Shown here: one piece after another, positions 1-11,242 of the stretch
Layout of the letters: each line of letters begins with the position of its first letter
How positions within the stretch are numbered: position 1 is the stretch's first letter
From: Paguma larvata
Taxonomy: Eukaryota; Chordata; Mammalia; Carnivora; Viverridae
NCBI GenBank assembly: GCA_030068075.1
Contig: CM057839.1
Span: 46,962,960-47,026,959 of the forward strand
Length of the DNA: 64,000 nt
Direction: 5' to 3'
Position numbers and translations under genes: made by a program
Notes under the pieces: model-generated
Seen by the model: the letters and a program-made list of their open reading frames with translations, nothing else
The model's database searches: none
What the model was told of the DNA's origin: nothing

Positions 1-2395
1 TCTTAATTGTCATAATTTAGTTATAAGGAATGGAATTTATTAAGTGACTTAAATTATCTTTCCATGAGGAAAATAAACAAAAATCCACATCAATAGAGTT
101 CATTTAACACACTTCTACTAAAAATGCATAGCTATATAGGATCATTTTTTATTTATATATATTTTTTGCTACCAAATTAAAGTATTTTTCTGTTCAAATC
201 ATTTATTTGCTAACTGAAGGGGAACTTTTAGAATTTAGGAAGGAAAGAAAATACATAGAACTAACTCCTTGGGTCTTTGGTATTTTCTGACTTGAAAAAT
301 TTCAAGAGTATGTCCAGATACATAGAACTTACTTTTATGTTTGGCTTATATAAAGGTTTCTTCTAAGAACTAACACATTTAAAAAATAATTTGTATCCTA
401 TGTCATTAAGACATGAAATTATATCTCCCCAAATTAAGTTTGAGAGAGGCTAGGGAAGTGTAGGGGAAATTCTCCCTTTTAACATCCTTTTCCATTTTAG
501 AGTAGATAATTTAGACTAGGTCACAACATCACTTTACTCTTTGGACTCCTCTAAAACAAGGTGTGTCATCACACAGCCCAAGAACACGAGGGCGTTCATT
601 ACAAGCGTAACTACCAAGATTATATTATGACAAACAATTAAACTATATATTTATATAGTTTATTCCAAATTGGTCCTAATAAGCTACTGCCCACGTCTTT
701 TCATAAGTATTGATTCACGCTCTCTAAAATTCAGAGGCAACTTGTGATAGCACATTCAGTTCAAAAAAATCTTACAGAAATGGTATACCATCTTTCCATT
801 AAAAAAAAATCCTTCTAGGTACTGAAAGAATTATATTCATCTCTTAGATGAAACTGCTATAGGAAACACGAGCTTTCTGGAAATTATAAGAATTTATAAT
901 ACAGAATCGCCGTGGATACTGCAAAAATATTTTTATATTTATTTGTCAGATGCCTCTCTTATACCTGTCAATATGGTTTTATGCTGAAATTCACCTCCTG
1001 AACTTCACCCATTTCTCTCTTCTGGACCATTTTTTCTCTAATTCATGCGGGCTTACCTGCTTCAGATCCCTGCCATTCACTCTCCCATGTATACCGCATA
1101 GATCTCTCTACAACCTCCATTCTGTCATCTAGTTAAACTCAGTAAGTTCCTCCTCCTCTTACTGAGACCTCACTTCTCTGCCTCTGTGATTAATGCTGCC
1201 CTTGGTTCACTCCCTCAGGACCATATGTTGTGAACATTATACAAAATTAGCAGCTTCGGGGTCCCTTAGTGAAAGGCCTGGAGCAGTAAACCCAAAGGAG
1301 AATACACTGCTTACAAAAATCCAAGAGGCCCACTAGGTAGTGTGCCTCTTATTGGCTGTATTAGACAACAAATGTCACCACTTACTTTTTACCTTAGAAG
1401 GGGTACCACTGGACTTACAGAAATTTCACTGAAGCAGAAAGTCCCTGAATACTCGTCAGATTTGTTTCCTACCCTCTGACGTACACATATTTTACCAACA
1501 ATGCTACAATATATGCATGTTATTTCTTTGGAGAATACTAAATGGATTTTCGTAGCAGAAGTGGTTCTAACGGAAGAGACTCTTAAGGATGAGCTTTCTG
1601 AATTGTTTCAGGGTTTTCTCGAATTCTGATATCGTTATTCTAATCTAATTAGTTTTAAAGGCACTAATAGCACTATTCCCAGTGGCAAAGGGGTCACTGA
1701 CTCTCAATGTCATGATGTGGCAAGAGATATGCAAACTATCAGTATTGGATATTTCTGATCATATATTTATATAAAGCAATGTTCTTGGTCACCTTATATT
1801 TGATAACAAACATATTTTAGCTAAACTAATGAGTTTCAAGATATCCGCTGGTTACTGCTAACTTTTTGAATTCTCTCACTTGATTGGATTCACACCACTC
1901 CTAGTAGAATCATTAGTTACGTTAATGAAAGCTATAAATGTCAGGATTATACTCTGAAATTTAACTACCATGTCTTCTAAATACTGTCTGGCACTCCCGT
2001 TTCTGTCACAACTGCTTTTTCTTAACTCATAAACAAAATTCTACTTCTTTACCTGTGAAAACTTGTCATCTCTTTGGCACAAAGTGAGAGATAGATAGAT
2101 ATCCACATGTGTGCATGTATATATTATATATTATATACTTATTATACATTATATTATATAGATATGTATCATACGTATGTTATCTGTATATCTATATGGG
2201 TTGTCAGTTAGCAGTTAATAGTTGTTATAGAAAAAATATCTCCATTCATTATTTCTCTTGTGTTTCTTTGCTAAGATCCCAAAATGTCCATTTACAAGTG
2301 CTCTCCTAAGCTTTGACTTTTCTCATTTTCAAAATGCTCACAAATATTATGTTTGGAGGACTTTTTTAATAAAATTTTATTGATTTCCCTGGCTC
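1..2395. other. Unclassified AT-rich DNA
   Basis: No gene or confidently recognised repeat. A pyrimidine-rich stretch around 950-1210 has a short chance open frame with no protein-like composition. AT-repeat text occurs at about 2117-2206. Confidence 0.5.
2117..2206. repeat. AT-rich simple repeat
   Basis: Irregular runs of tata/atta with a few interruptions. Low-complexity DNA, probably a decayed (TA)n microsatellite. Confidence 0.6.
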
Positions 2396-2399
2396 TACA

Positions 2400-2665
2400 C
2401 ATGCATTACTTACCAAAATGGTACATTCTCAGGATCTAATGTATAACACAGTGACCAGCGTTGATAATACTGTATTGTATAATTGAAATTTGCTAAGAGA
2501 TTAGTACTTAAGTTCTCACCACATAAAGTCATGAAATTATTAACTCGTTGTTGAAAATCCCTTCAGTTTACATGTATATCAAATCATCGCACTGAGCATT
2601 TTAAATATATTACAATTGTATTTTTCAATTAACCTAAATAAAATAAAAAACACAAAACAAAACTA
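2400..2665 (+). mobile_element. Old L1 3' UTR fragment (L1MA/L1ME type)
   Basis: The text follows the well-known old mammalian L1 3' end: 'taatactgtattgtata', then 'gaaatttgctaagaga', then 'ctcaccac', then 'atatcaaatcat' and an A-rich end near 2640-2660. It is strongly diverged and 5' truncated, with no coding part. Confidence 0.7.
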
Positions 2666-2832
2666 CAGCAATAACAACAAGAAACAACAAGACAATGTTT
2701 CTCTCAGTTCTACTCTAAGGATGGCCTAAGTGGCAATTTTGATTAGAGTTTTTCTAACCAGGGTGAGGATCTCTAGTACTGATGGTTCTTTTCCAAGTTT
2801 GTGAAGAAATAGTAGACACAGCTCTTGGGCCT

Positions 2833-3049
2833 TTTTAAAAAATTTTTTCAGTGTATTTTTATTTTTGAGAGAAAGAGATACAGAACACAAGCAGGAGGAG
2901 GGGCAGAGAGAGAGGAAACAGAATCCAAAGCAGGCTGCAGGTTCTGAGCTATCAGCACAGGCCCAGTGTAGGGCTAGAAGTCATCAATTGTGAGATCATG
3001 ACCTGAGCCGAGGTCAGTACTCAACCAACCGAGCCACCCAGGTGCCCCT
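2833..3049 (-). mobile_element. Felid tRNA-Lys SINE (SINEC_Fc type)
   Basis: Antisense copy: T-rich tail and GA-rich tract first, then 'gagatcatgacctgagccg' and 'gagccacccaggtgcccc', the complement of the tRNA-like head. Flanks 'gggcctttttaa' and 'gggctttctta' look like a diverged target-site duplication (TSD). Confidence 0.93.
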
Positions 3050-3210
3050 GGGCTTTCTTAATTATGAAACTGATTTTCCATTTCCCTAATATGCTTGGAG
3101 ATCTTCACAGAAAAGATCATAGCCATTTCAAAATGTTTCTGCTCATTATGGTGCCGTGAAAGTATTAAATCACTGTGTCCTGTTGGGTAAAGGCACTCTG
3201 ATGCCTCCCC

Positions 3211-3297
3211 AAAAAAAATATATATATATATATTATATATTAATATTATATATATTATACATTTATATATTTTATATATAATATCTATATATATAAT
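3211..3297. repeat. (TA)n microsatellite, imperfect
   Basis: A poly-A run followed by tatata blocks with interruptions, ending before 'ctcctgttaaag'. Confidence 0.8.
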
Positions 3298-4100
3298 CTC
3301 CTGTTAAAGACTTTGTACGTACTTGTGGCATCAAATAACAACTGTCTTAAATTCACAATCACTCAGACTGGCCCATTTTAGTGAAGACCCACTTTGGCGA
3401 AGAAGCCATATACAACTGACAGCAGTTCACAATTCTTTGGCTTGATCTTTGGTTACCCTTTTTAACTTAAAATGATTGAATCAACAGCTCTTACTTGTCA
3501 CAAGGAATAAACTTTATATCCATTCTCCTATCTTCACACACTTTATTTAACCCAGTATCCTCTTAAGGAGTGCCGCAGAGCTGCCTAGGACTGATACCAA
3601 CAGTCTTGGTAACATGAGGACCTATTCACTCCTTCCAAACTTTCTTGCTTCCTTCTCTTCTGATAGGAATACTGTCTCCACTTGAAAGTATTATCCCAGT
3701 TTCTCTTTCTGGCGTGAAAACTCACAGAATCTAATTCTAATCTAAACCTTAAAGAAAGATCAATAGGTACTAAGTTAGTCATTGACTTCTATAAACTCCA
3801 AAGAGGTGATTAATTTTCTCTAAAAGTAATACATCAGAAAATCATTTAAGGAAGAGAAATAGCCTTGATATAGCTCTAATATTTCTTTTATTTCTAATGG
3901 AGCTACAGTAAGTTTCTGTTCATATACTACAAAATGTCAGGAGGCACTGCATAAATTATACAGCTTTCCGACTATTGTCACTGCTGAAGATTTCTTCAAA
4001 CTCCAAGGAAGAGTCAAATTTCAACTTTTGAGAATTTTAATGGTCCCATTCTAATATCATCATAGAAGCCAAATGGACTGGAGACCAAAGAGGAATACCT
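3298..4100. other. Unclassified unique sequence
   Basis: No gene or repeat recognised. The 65-codon frame on the minus strand at 3585-3782 has no recognisable motif. Confidence 0.45.
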
Positions 4101-4104
4101 AGTT

Positions 4105-4250
4105 ATAAAGGTCTTGGGCTTCAAATACTGGCATGCATATATTTTGTGCTTCTGCTCTCAAGCTATGTGACTCTAAGCTGACTGTCTCCACACCTCAGAA
4201 CAGTACTACGAGCTATGCTGGCTAGTCACTGGAGTGCTGTAAAAAATGAA
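4105..4250 (+). mobile_element. Possible MIR fragment
   Basis: Weak resemblance to the MIR core: 'gggcttcaaatactggca', 'agctatgtgactct' and 'ctccacacctcag' occur in the family's order. Diverged; could be chance. Confidence 0.4.
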
Positions 4251-4559
4251 ACAGATGATTATATCATCATTTTGAACTTTGATTTACATTTATATTTATT
4301 TTTAAAATGTATGTTTTCTAAATATTTCAATGTACATTTTTATATTAGTACAATATGGTATATGAAATATTTATATATACATATGTGTGTATTGAAGTAC
4401 ACTCAAAAACTTTACTGGTGGGGCCAAATAATAAGAAAATTATAAAAATGACTAGCCTAAATGACTGCTTCATCTCACAATTCCCTGGGAATTGTGGGAA
4501 ACCTGGGAGCCTGTCCTAAGCCCAAAAAAAGGGATTTAAATTTGATTGGAGGTTTGAGA

Positions 4560-4692
4560 GGTTCTGAAGGAACTATCAAACTATTTTCCAGGGTGATTGT
4601 GTGTTTACTGATCTCACCAGCAACATATGAGGGATCTAGTTTCTCTGCATCTTTATCAGCATTTGCTGTTGCCACTATTTTTTCTTTTTTTT
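4560..4692 (-). mobile_element. Old L1 3'-region fragment, inverted
   Basis: The plus strand reads 'caaactattttccagggtg', then 'ctcaccagcaacatatgag', then 'gtttctctgcatcttta'. This is the complement of the L1 segment just upstream of the 'taccat..ccagcaat' motif. It lies immediately before a sense-strand L1 piece that starts at that motif, so the two are probably parts of one insertion. Confidence 0.65.
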
Positions 4693-4734
4693 AAATTTTA
4701 CCTATTCATCTATTCTATGTTTGACATGTAAACA

Positions 4735-5360
4735 AGCAACTACCATACAATCCAGCAATTATTTTCCTGGAAATTAATTCCAGAAAAATGGAAACTTACC
4801 TTCATATAAAAAAATCTGTCCAGAAATGCTTACCGCAACTTTATTGATAATAACAAAATCTGGGAACAACCCAGATATTCTTTAGCATCCCTATCAACAA
4901 CTCTGGTACATGAAAAAATCATGGAATATGATTCAACAATAAATAAGGTGATTTTAAGAGACACAAAAACCTGTATGAATGTCTGGAGAATTATGTTGAG
5001 TAAAAAATAAACCCTAAAATGTTACATACAGTATGGTCCCACTTATATAATATTCTTGAAATGACAAAGTTATAGGAATGCGTAACAAGTTAGTGGTTGC
5101 TAGATGTTAAGAAGATAGGTGAGAAGGAAGAAGTATGGCTACATAAATGGGCAACATTGATACCAGGCACTGATAGACATGTTCTGTATCTTGACTATAT
5201 CCATGTCAACATTCAACTTGTGATTCTGTCCTACAGTTTTGCAAGATGTTACTTTTAGGGGAAACTGAGTAAAGGATACATGGGAGTTTTCTGTATGATC
5301 TTTTACAAGTACGTGTGAATCTATAATTATCTCAAACTAAAAAGTCTGATTTAGAAAGCA
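4735..5360 (+). mobile_element. Old L1 3' end (L1MC/L1ME type)
   Basis: Starts with 'taccatacaatccagcaat'. It runs through 'gcaactttattgataataac', 'tcttgaaatgacaaagtta', 'gttagtggttgctag' and 'tttgcaagatgttac', to 'gtgaatctataattatctc' and an A-rich end. All of this is classic old L1 3' UTR order, with no intact frame. Confidence 0.8.
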
Positions 5361-6061
5361 ATGTGTGTCTTCTTTCCTACTTTGGGAGATCCTCCAAAAA
5401 TGGAAGTTAACACTTTTATTCTCTTGTGTATCTTTCACTAAAGTAATGGTGCAAGAGGACAAAATAAGGGACACATAGCCAAATGAAAGATCTTTGCAAA
5501 GTTCATACCTCCTGAAGATACTTCCTATCCCGTATCATCTTTACAGCTAATAAAACATTTTCTATATTTTGTAATAAACATATTCCAATTGTATTTTTCA
5601 CATATTTGAGCAGTTAGATGTCAAATGATTTTTTACACATCTGAATGAACTTCAAGGTGACATTAAAAATAATAGTAATCAACTCCCCAGACTGTCTTTT
5701 CTATAATATTTCACCTTCAAACATTTAAATTTTTGAAAAGCTTACCAAGTTGTTCTTTTAATTAGCTAAATGAGGTGGTTTTTCAAATCATACAGTCTAA
5801 GGCGTGGTCTTACTGTTAATTCTCTATTTTTTAATATTTTTTCTTATTTTAAGGCAAACACCCTAAAACAATATACCTTGAATGTATCATCATATCTCTC
5901 TCCAAAATGTAAAATCAAGAACATTCCATTCATTTTTATTAGGTCTTAGATTTATATAAAATTATTTAGAAAAAAATTTTTTTAATGTTTTTTTATTTTA
6001 GTTGAAACTGCTAAAATATTCATACAAATATTATGTGAAAAATAATATGTCTTTCAAAATT
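5361..6061. other. Unclassified AT-rich DNA
   Basis: No gene or recognisable repeat. Several T-rich runs at 5940-6000. Confidence 0.45.
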
Positions 6062-6073
6062 TAAAATATGAAT

Positions 6074-6269
6074 TTTTTTAATGTGTTTTTATTTTTAAAA
6101 GAGAGAGAGTATGAGTTCGGGCAGAGAGAGAGGGAGATATGGAATCCAAAGTAGGGTCCAGGCTCTGAGCTGTCAGCACTGAGCCTGACGCAGGGTTCAA
6201 AATCCCAGACTGAGATCATGACCTGAGCCAAAGCTGGACACTCAAAAAATTGAGCCATCTGGGCACCCC
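6074..6269 (-). mobile_element. Felid tRNA-Lys SINE (SINEC_Fc type) with 12-bp TSD
   Basis: Antisense copy ending in 'gagccatctgggcacccc'. Flanked by a perfect 12-bp direct repeat, 'taaaatatgaat', at 6062-6073 and 6270-6281. The perfect TSD proves retrotransposition by target-primed reverse transcription. Confidence 0.95.
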
Positions 6270-6399
6270 TAAAATATGAATGTAAATTCCACTCTGAAAG
6301 GATGAAGTAGACATACTTTGCTCTTACACTTTCTGCTAAGTACAACTAAAACTGCTGAGTTATTTTAAGAACATTCTTAAAATGAGGAAAGAGAATTGA

Positions 6400-7426
6400 A
6401 GAAACTTGAAAATAGTCCAAACAAAGCCTGCTCTCTCTAGGAAAAGGAGCAACAAAGAAGTAACTAGTAAGAAAGTAATATTCTTAGATATAACCACAGG
6501 AAGAAATGATGGCCAGGGATTTAGTAATTCAGATATAAGTAAGATATCTGAACTAGAATTGAAAATAACGATTATAAGGATACTTTTGAGGCTTAAAAAA
6601 AAACCCATAAAAACACCAGAGAATCCCTTCCTGCAGGATAAAAGAACTAAAATCTAGTCAGGCCGAAATTAAAAATGCTATAAACGAGATGCAAACCCAA
6701 ATGGAGGCCATAAATACAAGGATGGACAAGGCAGAGGAGTGAATTAGTGACTTGGAAGATAAAATTATGGAACATGATGAAGCTGAAAAGAAGAGGGAAA
6801 CAAAAGTCAAGGATCACAAAGACAGACTTGTGGTCTCAGCTATTTATTCCTATAAATATATTTATTTATCACTTGTGAATTTATTAATATTACTGTATAA
6901 TTTATTACTTGTAAACTCAGCAATTTATTAAAACATAATAGCATTTTTATCATAGGAGTTCCAGAAGATGAAGAGAGAGGAAAAGTGGCAGACCTCTGTG
7001 TGAGCAAATTGTAGCTAAAAACTTCCCTAATCTGGGGAAGAATGTGGACATCAAAATCCAAAAAGCACAGAGAATTCCCCTTAAATTCAACAAAAGCTGG
7101 CCATCACTAAGGCATATCGCAGTCAAATTCACAAAATACACAGTCAAGGAAAGAATCTTGAAATCAGCAATTAAAAAAAAAAAAATCCTTAACCTACAAG
7201 GGAAGACAAATCAGATTCACAGCACATCTGTCCACAGAAACTTGGCAGGCCAGAAATGAGTGGCAAGATATATACAACATGCTGAACGGGGAAAAAAAAT
7301 ACAGCAAAGAATACTCCATCCGGCAAGACTGTCATTCAAAATAGGAGAGATTAAGCATTTCCCAGACAAATAAAAACTAAAGGAGTTTGGGAGCCCTATA
7401 AGAAATTTTAAGAGGGACTCTTTGAG
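6400..7426 (+). pseudogene. L1 ORF1 remnant (nucleic-acid chaperone)
   Basis: In L1, ORF1 encodes the RNA-binding trimeric chaperone of the retrotransposition particle. Family-typical text is visible in order. A coiled-coil part lies at about 6650-6790 ('ctaaaatctagtcaggccg', 'gacttggaagataaaatta'). The central RNA-binding part begins near 6953 ('cataggagttccagaagat'). The C-terminal part includes 'acttggcaggccagaaatg' at about 7240 and 'gcatttcccagacaaata'. Frames are broken at many points, and an AT-rich 67-bp block sits between the coiled-coil and RNA-binding parts. No product is possible. Confidence 0.85.
6849..6915. other. 67-bp AT-rich insertion inside L1 ORF1
   Basis: Extra sequence relative to L1. 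It is flanked by near-identical 14-base repeats, 'ctcagctatttatt' (6835-6848) and 'ctcagcaatttatt' (6916-6929), 13/14 matching. Could be a tiny insertion with a TSD or a local duplication with drift; origin unknown. Confidence 0.55.
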
Positions 7427-7855
7427 TAGATAAGAAAAAAAAAAGATGAAAAGCAGTGAAGACTGTAACAAAGGACAAAAGAACATCACCAGAAACACCG
7501 ATTCTATCTATAGGTATCAGAATGATACTTAATTCATATATTTTAATAATCACTCTGAATGTAAATGGACGAAATGCCCCAAACAAAAGACATTGGGTAT
7601 CAGAATAGATTAAAAACATAAATAAGATCCATCTATATGCTGCCTACAAAAGACTCATTTTACATCTAAGACACCTGCAGATTGAAAGGGAGGGGATAGA
7701 GAACCATCCATCATGCTATTGGATGTCAAAAGAAAGCCAGAGTAGTTATACTATACCAAACTAGATTTAAAAAATAAATAAAAAATAAAGACTGTGACAA
7801 GAGATGGAGAAGAGTGTTATATCATAGTTAAGGAGTCTATCCATCAAGAAGATCT

Positions 7856-8076
7856 GGAGCACTTGGGTGGCTCTGTTGGTTAAGCATCTGACTTCGGCTC
7901 AAGTCATGATCTCACAGTTCCTGGGTTCAAGCCCCACATCGGGCTCTGTGCTGACAGCTGAGAGCCTGAAGTCTCCTTCAGATCCTGTGTCTCATTCTTT
8001 GTCTCTGCCTCACCTCTGCTCATGCTCTGTTTCTCTCTCTCTCTTAAAAATAAATAAACATTAAAAAAATAAAAAA
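7856..8076 (+). mobile_element. Felid SINE inserted in the L1 endonuclease region
   Basis: Sense copy from 'gagcacttgggtggctctg' through 'gggctctgtgctgacagct' to an A-rich tail. A perfect 10-bp TSD, 'aagaagatct', lies at 7846-7855 and 8077-8086. The L1 text resumes seamlessly after the second TSD, so the SINE is younger than the L1. Confidence 0.96.
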
Positions 8077-8468
8077 AAGAAGATCTAACAACTGTGAATA
8101 TTTATACCCCCAGCTTGGAACATCCAAATATATAAAACAATTAATCACAGACACAAAGAAACATTTATAATAATATAATAATAGTAAGGGACTTTAACAT
8201 CTCACTCACAGCACTGGACAGACCACAAGCAGAAAATCAGCAAGGAAAAAAATGGCTTTGAATGACACACTGGACCAGATAGACTTAACATACACTCAGA
8301 ACGTTTCATCTTAAAGCAAGAGAACACACATTTTTTTTAGAGTGCACATGAAACATTCTCCAGAATAGATCACATAATGGGTCACAAATTAGCCCTCAGA
8401 AGTACAAAAAGATAGAGATTATACCACGGATATTTTCAGATCACAGTACCATGAAACTTGAAGTTGAC

Positions 8469-8471
<3 letters not shown>

Positions 8472-8503
<32 letters not shown>
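8472..8503. repeat. (CA)n microsatellite
   Basis: About 16 uninterrupted CA units inside the L1 ORF2 remnant, between 'gttgactata' and 'ctggaaagc'. Confidence 0.95.
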
Positions 8504-8505
<2 letters not shown>

Positions 8506-10488
8506 GAAAGCACTCAAATACATGGAGGTTAAAAAACACCCTACTAAAACATGAATGGGTCAATAAAAAGTACATGGAAGCTAATGAAAATGAAAACACA
8601 ACAGTCCAAAACCTTTGGGGTACAGCAAAGGCAGCCTTAAGAGGGAAGTATATTTTAATTCAGGCCTATCTCAGGAAGTAAATAAGGTACCAAATACACA
8701 AACTAGTCTTATACATTAAAAAGCTAAAAATGTAACAGCAAATAAAGCCTAAAGTGAGCAGAAGGGAAATAATAAAGATTAGAGTAGAAATAAATGATAT
8801 AGAAACAACAACAATAAAAACAGTAGAACAGATCAACAAAACTAGAGCTGGTTCTTTGAAAGAATAAACAAAATTGATAAACCCTAGCCAGACTTATCAA
8901 ATAGAAAAGAGTAAGGACCCATCTAGATAAAATCACAAATGAAAGAGGAAAGATCACAATCGACATACAGAAATATACACGATTATAAAAGAATATTATG
9001 AAAAATTATATGCCAACAAATTGGGCAATCTGGAATAAATGGTCAAATTCCTATTAATTCCCAAACTACCAAAACTGTAACAGGAAGAAATATAAAATTG
9101 ATCAGGCCCATAACCATCTAAGAAATGGAATCAGTAATCAAAAATCTCTCACAAACAAGAGTCCTGAGCCAGATGGCTTCTCAGGGGAATTTTACCAGAC
9201 ATTTAAAGAAGAGTTAATAACTATTCTTCTCAAACTGTTCTAAAAAATAGAAAAAGAAGGGAAACTTCCAAACTCATTCTATAAGGCCAGCATTACCTTC
9301 GTTCCAAACCCAAAGGAGAAAATTAGGGCAATATCCCTGATGAACATGGAGGCAAAAATTCTCAACAAGACACTACAAATCAAGCTCAACAGTACATTAA
9401 GAGAATTATTCATCACAATCAAGTGGGGTTTATTCCTGGACTGCAGAGCTGTTCAATATTCACAAATCAATCAATGTGATACACCACGGTAATAAAAGAA
9501 AGAATAGGAAACATTATGAGATTGTCAATAGATGCAGAAAAAGCATTTGAAAACATACAGCATCAATTCTTGATAAAAACCCTCAACAAAGTAGGGATAG
9601 GTGAAACATATCTCAACATCATAGAGGTAATATATGAAAGATCCACAGGTATTATCACCCTCAATGGGGAAAAACTGAGAGCCTTTCCTGTTCAGGCAGG
9701 AACAAGACAAGGATGTCCGCTCTCACCACTACTATTTAACATAGTTCCGGAAGTCCTAGCCTCAGCAATCAGACAACGAAAAGAAATAAAAAGCATCCAA
9801 ATCAGCAAGGAAGAAGTCCAAATTTCCCTATTTACAGTCAACATGATAATCTATGTAGAAAAGCCGAAAGACTCCAACAAAACAATTGCTAGAACTAGTA
9901 CATGAATTTGGCAAAGTCACAGGATATAAAATCAATGTGCAGAAATCTATTGCATTTCTATACACCAATAACCAAGCAGTAGAAGAAGAAATCAAGAATG
10001 GATCACACATGCAATTGCATCAAAAACAATAAGATACCTAGGGTTAAACCTAACCAAAAGGTAAGAGATCTATACTCTGAAAACTATAGCTCAGTTATGA
10101 AATGAATTGAAAAGGACACAAAAAATGAAAAAGCATTCCATGCTCATGGATTGGAAGAATAAACATTGTTAAATGTCCATACTACCCAAGCGATCTACAC
10201 ATTTAGTGCAATCCCTATCAAAATATTAAAAAAATAAAATAAAATAACATGGTCCTTTACCATCCCCTCAAAAAGAGTAATAGAAAAAATGGTTATGGCA
10301 TATGCTGACAATGATGTGAAGAGACTGAATCATTCATATATTGCTAATGTAAATGTGAAAGACTAACTAAAGCCATTCTGGAAAAAATTGGCATGCAATG
10401 CCATATGACCCAACAATTGTACTCCTGGATATTTGTCCTAAGAAAATGAAGATTTAGTTCATCCAAAAACTTCTACACAATTTTTTAA

Positions 10489-10715
10489 AGACATTATTTT
10501 GTTTTAAATGTTTATTTATTTTGAGAAAAAGAGAGAGAGTGGGGTGGTGGTGGGGAGAGAAAGAGGGAGTGACAAATCTAAGCAGGCTCTGTGCTGTCCA
10601 CACAGAGCCCAACACAGGGCTGGATCTCACAAAGAGTGAGATCATGACCTGAGCCAAAATTAGGAGTGGGAGGCTTAATCCACTGAGCTACCCAGTTGTA
10701 GCTTTTTTTTTTTGT
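10489..10715 (-). mobile_element. Felid SINE inside the old L1 3' end
   Basis: Antisense copy with GA-rich tract and 'gagatcatgacctgagcc'. TSD of the type 'acacaatttttta' / 'acacaaaatttta' at 10475-10487 and 10716-10728. Confidence 0.9.
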
Positions 10716-10970
10716 ACACAAAATTTTATAGCAACCTTATGTTCAATAGCCCAAACTTAAAAACAATCTATGTGTCTTTTAGTAGGCAAATGGTTAAACC
10801 AACTGTGGTATGTACATACTACTCAGCAATAAAAAGGAACAAACTATTGAAACATCCAACAACCTACCTGAAGAACCTCTAGAGAACTATGCTGTGTAAA
10901 AAAAAAACAAAAACAAAAACAAAAACAACTCCCAGAGCATACATATTGTATGATTCCATTCGTATACTAT

Positions 10971-10996
10971 CCTTTTTATTTTCGAAAGAGAAAGCA

Positions 10997-11088
<92 letters not shown>

Positions 11089-11242
11089 GGGGGGAGAAGC
11101 AGATGGAGAAGGAGAGAGACAATCTCAAGCAGGCTCCAGGCCCAGCATGGAGGCCAACACAGGGCTCGATCTCAAGAGGCTGTGATCATGACCTGAGCTG
11201 AAATCAGGAGTCAGACACTCAACCGAGTCACCCAGGCGTCGC
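10971..11242 (-). mobile_element. Felid SINE with expanded microsatellite
   Basis: Antisense copy. The head complement is at 11188-11240 ('tgatcatgacctgagctg', 'cacccaggcgtcg'). The normally short GA tract has grown into (TG)23(AG)20 at 11001-11086, so the element is longer than its relatives. A diverged TSD, 'ccattcgtatactat' / 'ccatttgtacaatat', brackets it. Confidence 0.9.
11001..11086. repeat. Compound (TG)n(AG)n microsatellite
   Basis: (TG)23 at 11001-11046, directly followed by (AG)20 at 11047-11086, both uninterrupted. It sits within a SINE and accounts for two spurious Cys-Val / Arg-Glu frames. Confidence 0.97.

Larger units (their letters stand above)
6370..10240 (+). mobile_element. 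Carnivoran L1, decayed and truncated at both ends
   Basis: Collinear with carnivoran L1 from within ORF1 (about 6400) through ORF2 endonuclease (about 7540) and reverse transcriptase (9500-9900) to about 10240. The text then stops matching near 'atccctatcaaaatatt'. Both frames carry many stops and indels. A felid SINE splits it at 7856-8076, a 67-bp AT-rich segment interrupts ORF1, and a CA microsatellite has grown inside ORF2. It has no promoter region and no 3' UTR of its own, so it is an immobile fossil. Confidence 0.92.
7522..10240 (+). pseudogene. L1 ORF2 remnant (endonuclease / reverse transcriptase)
   Basis: L1 ORF2 supplies the endonuclease and reverse transcriptase for target-primed insertion. 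The endonuclease part begins near 'aataatcactctgaatgta' (7545) and is split by a SINE. The longest open piece, 9516-9905, is 129 codons of the RT core. It shows 'SIDAEKAF' (residues 4-11), '[10 protein letters not shown]' (49-58) and '[14 protein letters not shown]' (62-75). The catalytic FADD-type motif reads FTVN (residues 106-109, bases 9831-9842), so both catalytic aspartates are lost. The thumb, cysteine-rich C-terminus and 3' UTR are absent. Confidence 0.9.

Noticed and set aside
7860..7935. tRNA-like sequence at SINE heads, as possible tRNA genes
   Set aside because: The heads are tRNA-Lys-derived but are followed by the SINE body and tail with target-site duplications; no cloverleaf gene stands alone.
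8472..8503. Regular short repeats as a possible CRISPR array
   Set aside because: They are dinucleotide microsatellites with no spacers, in a mammalian genome.
9516..9905. Reverse-transcriptase open frame as a possible active gene
   Set aside because: It is a short piece of a decayed L1 ORF2; the catalytic motif reads FTVN, and upstream and downstream frames are broken.
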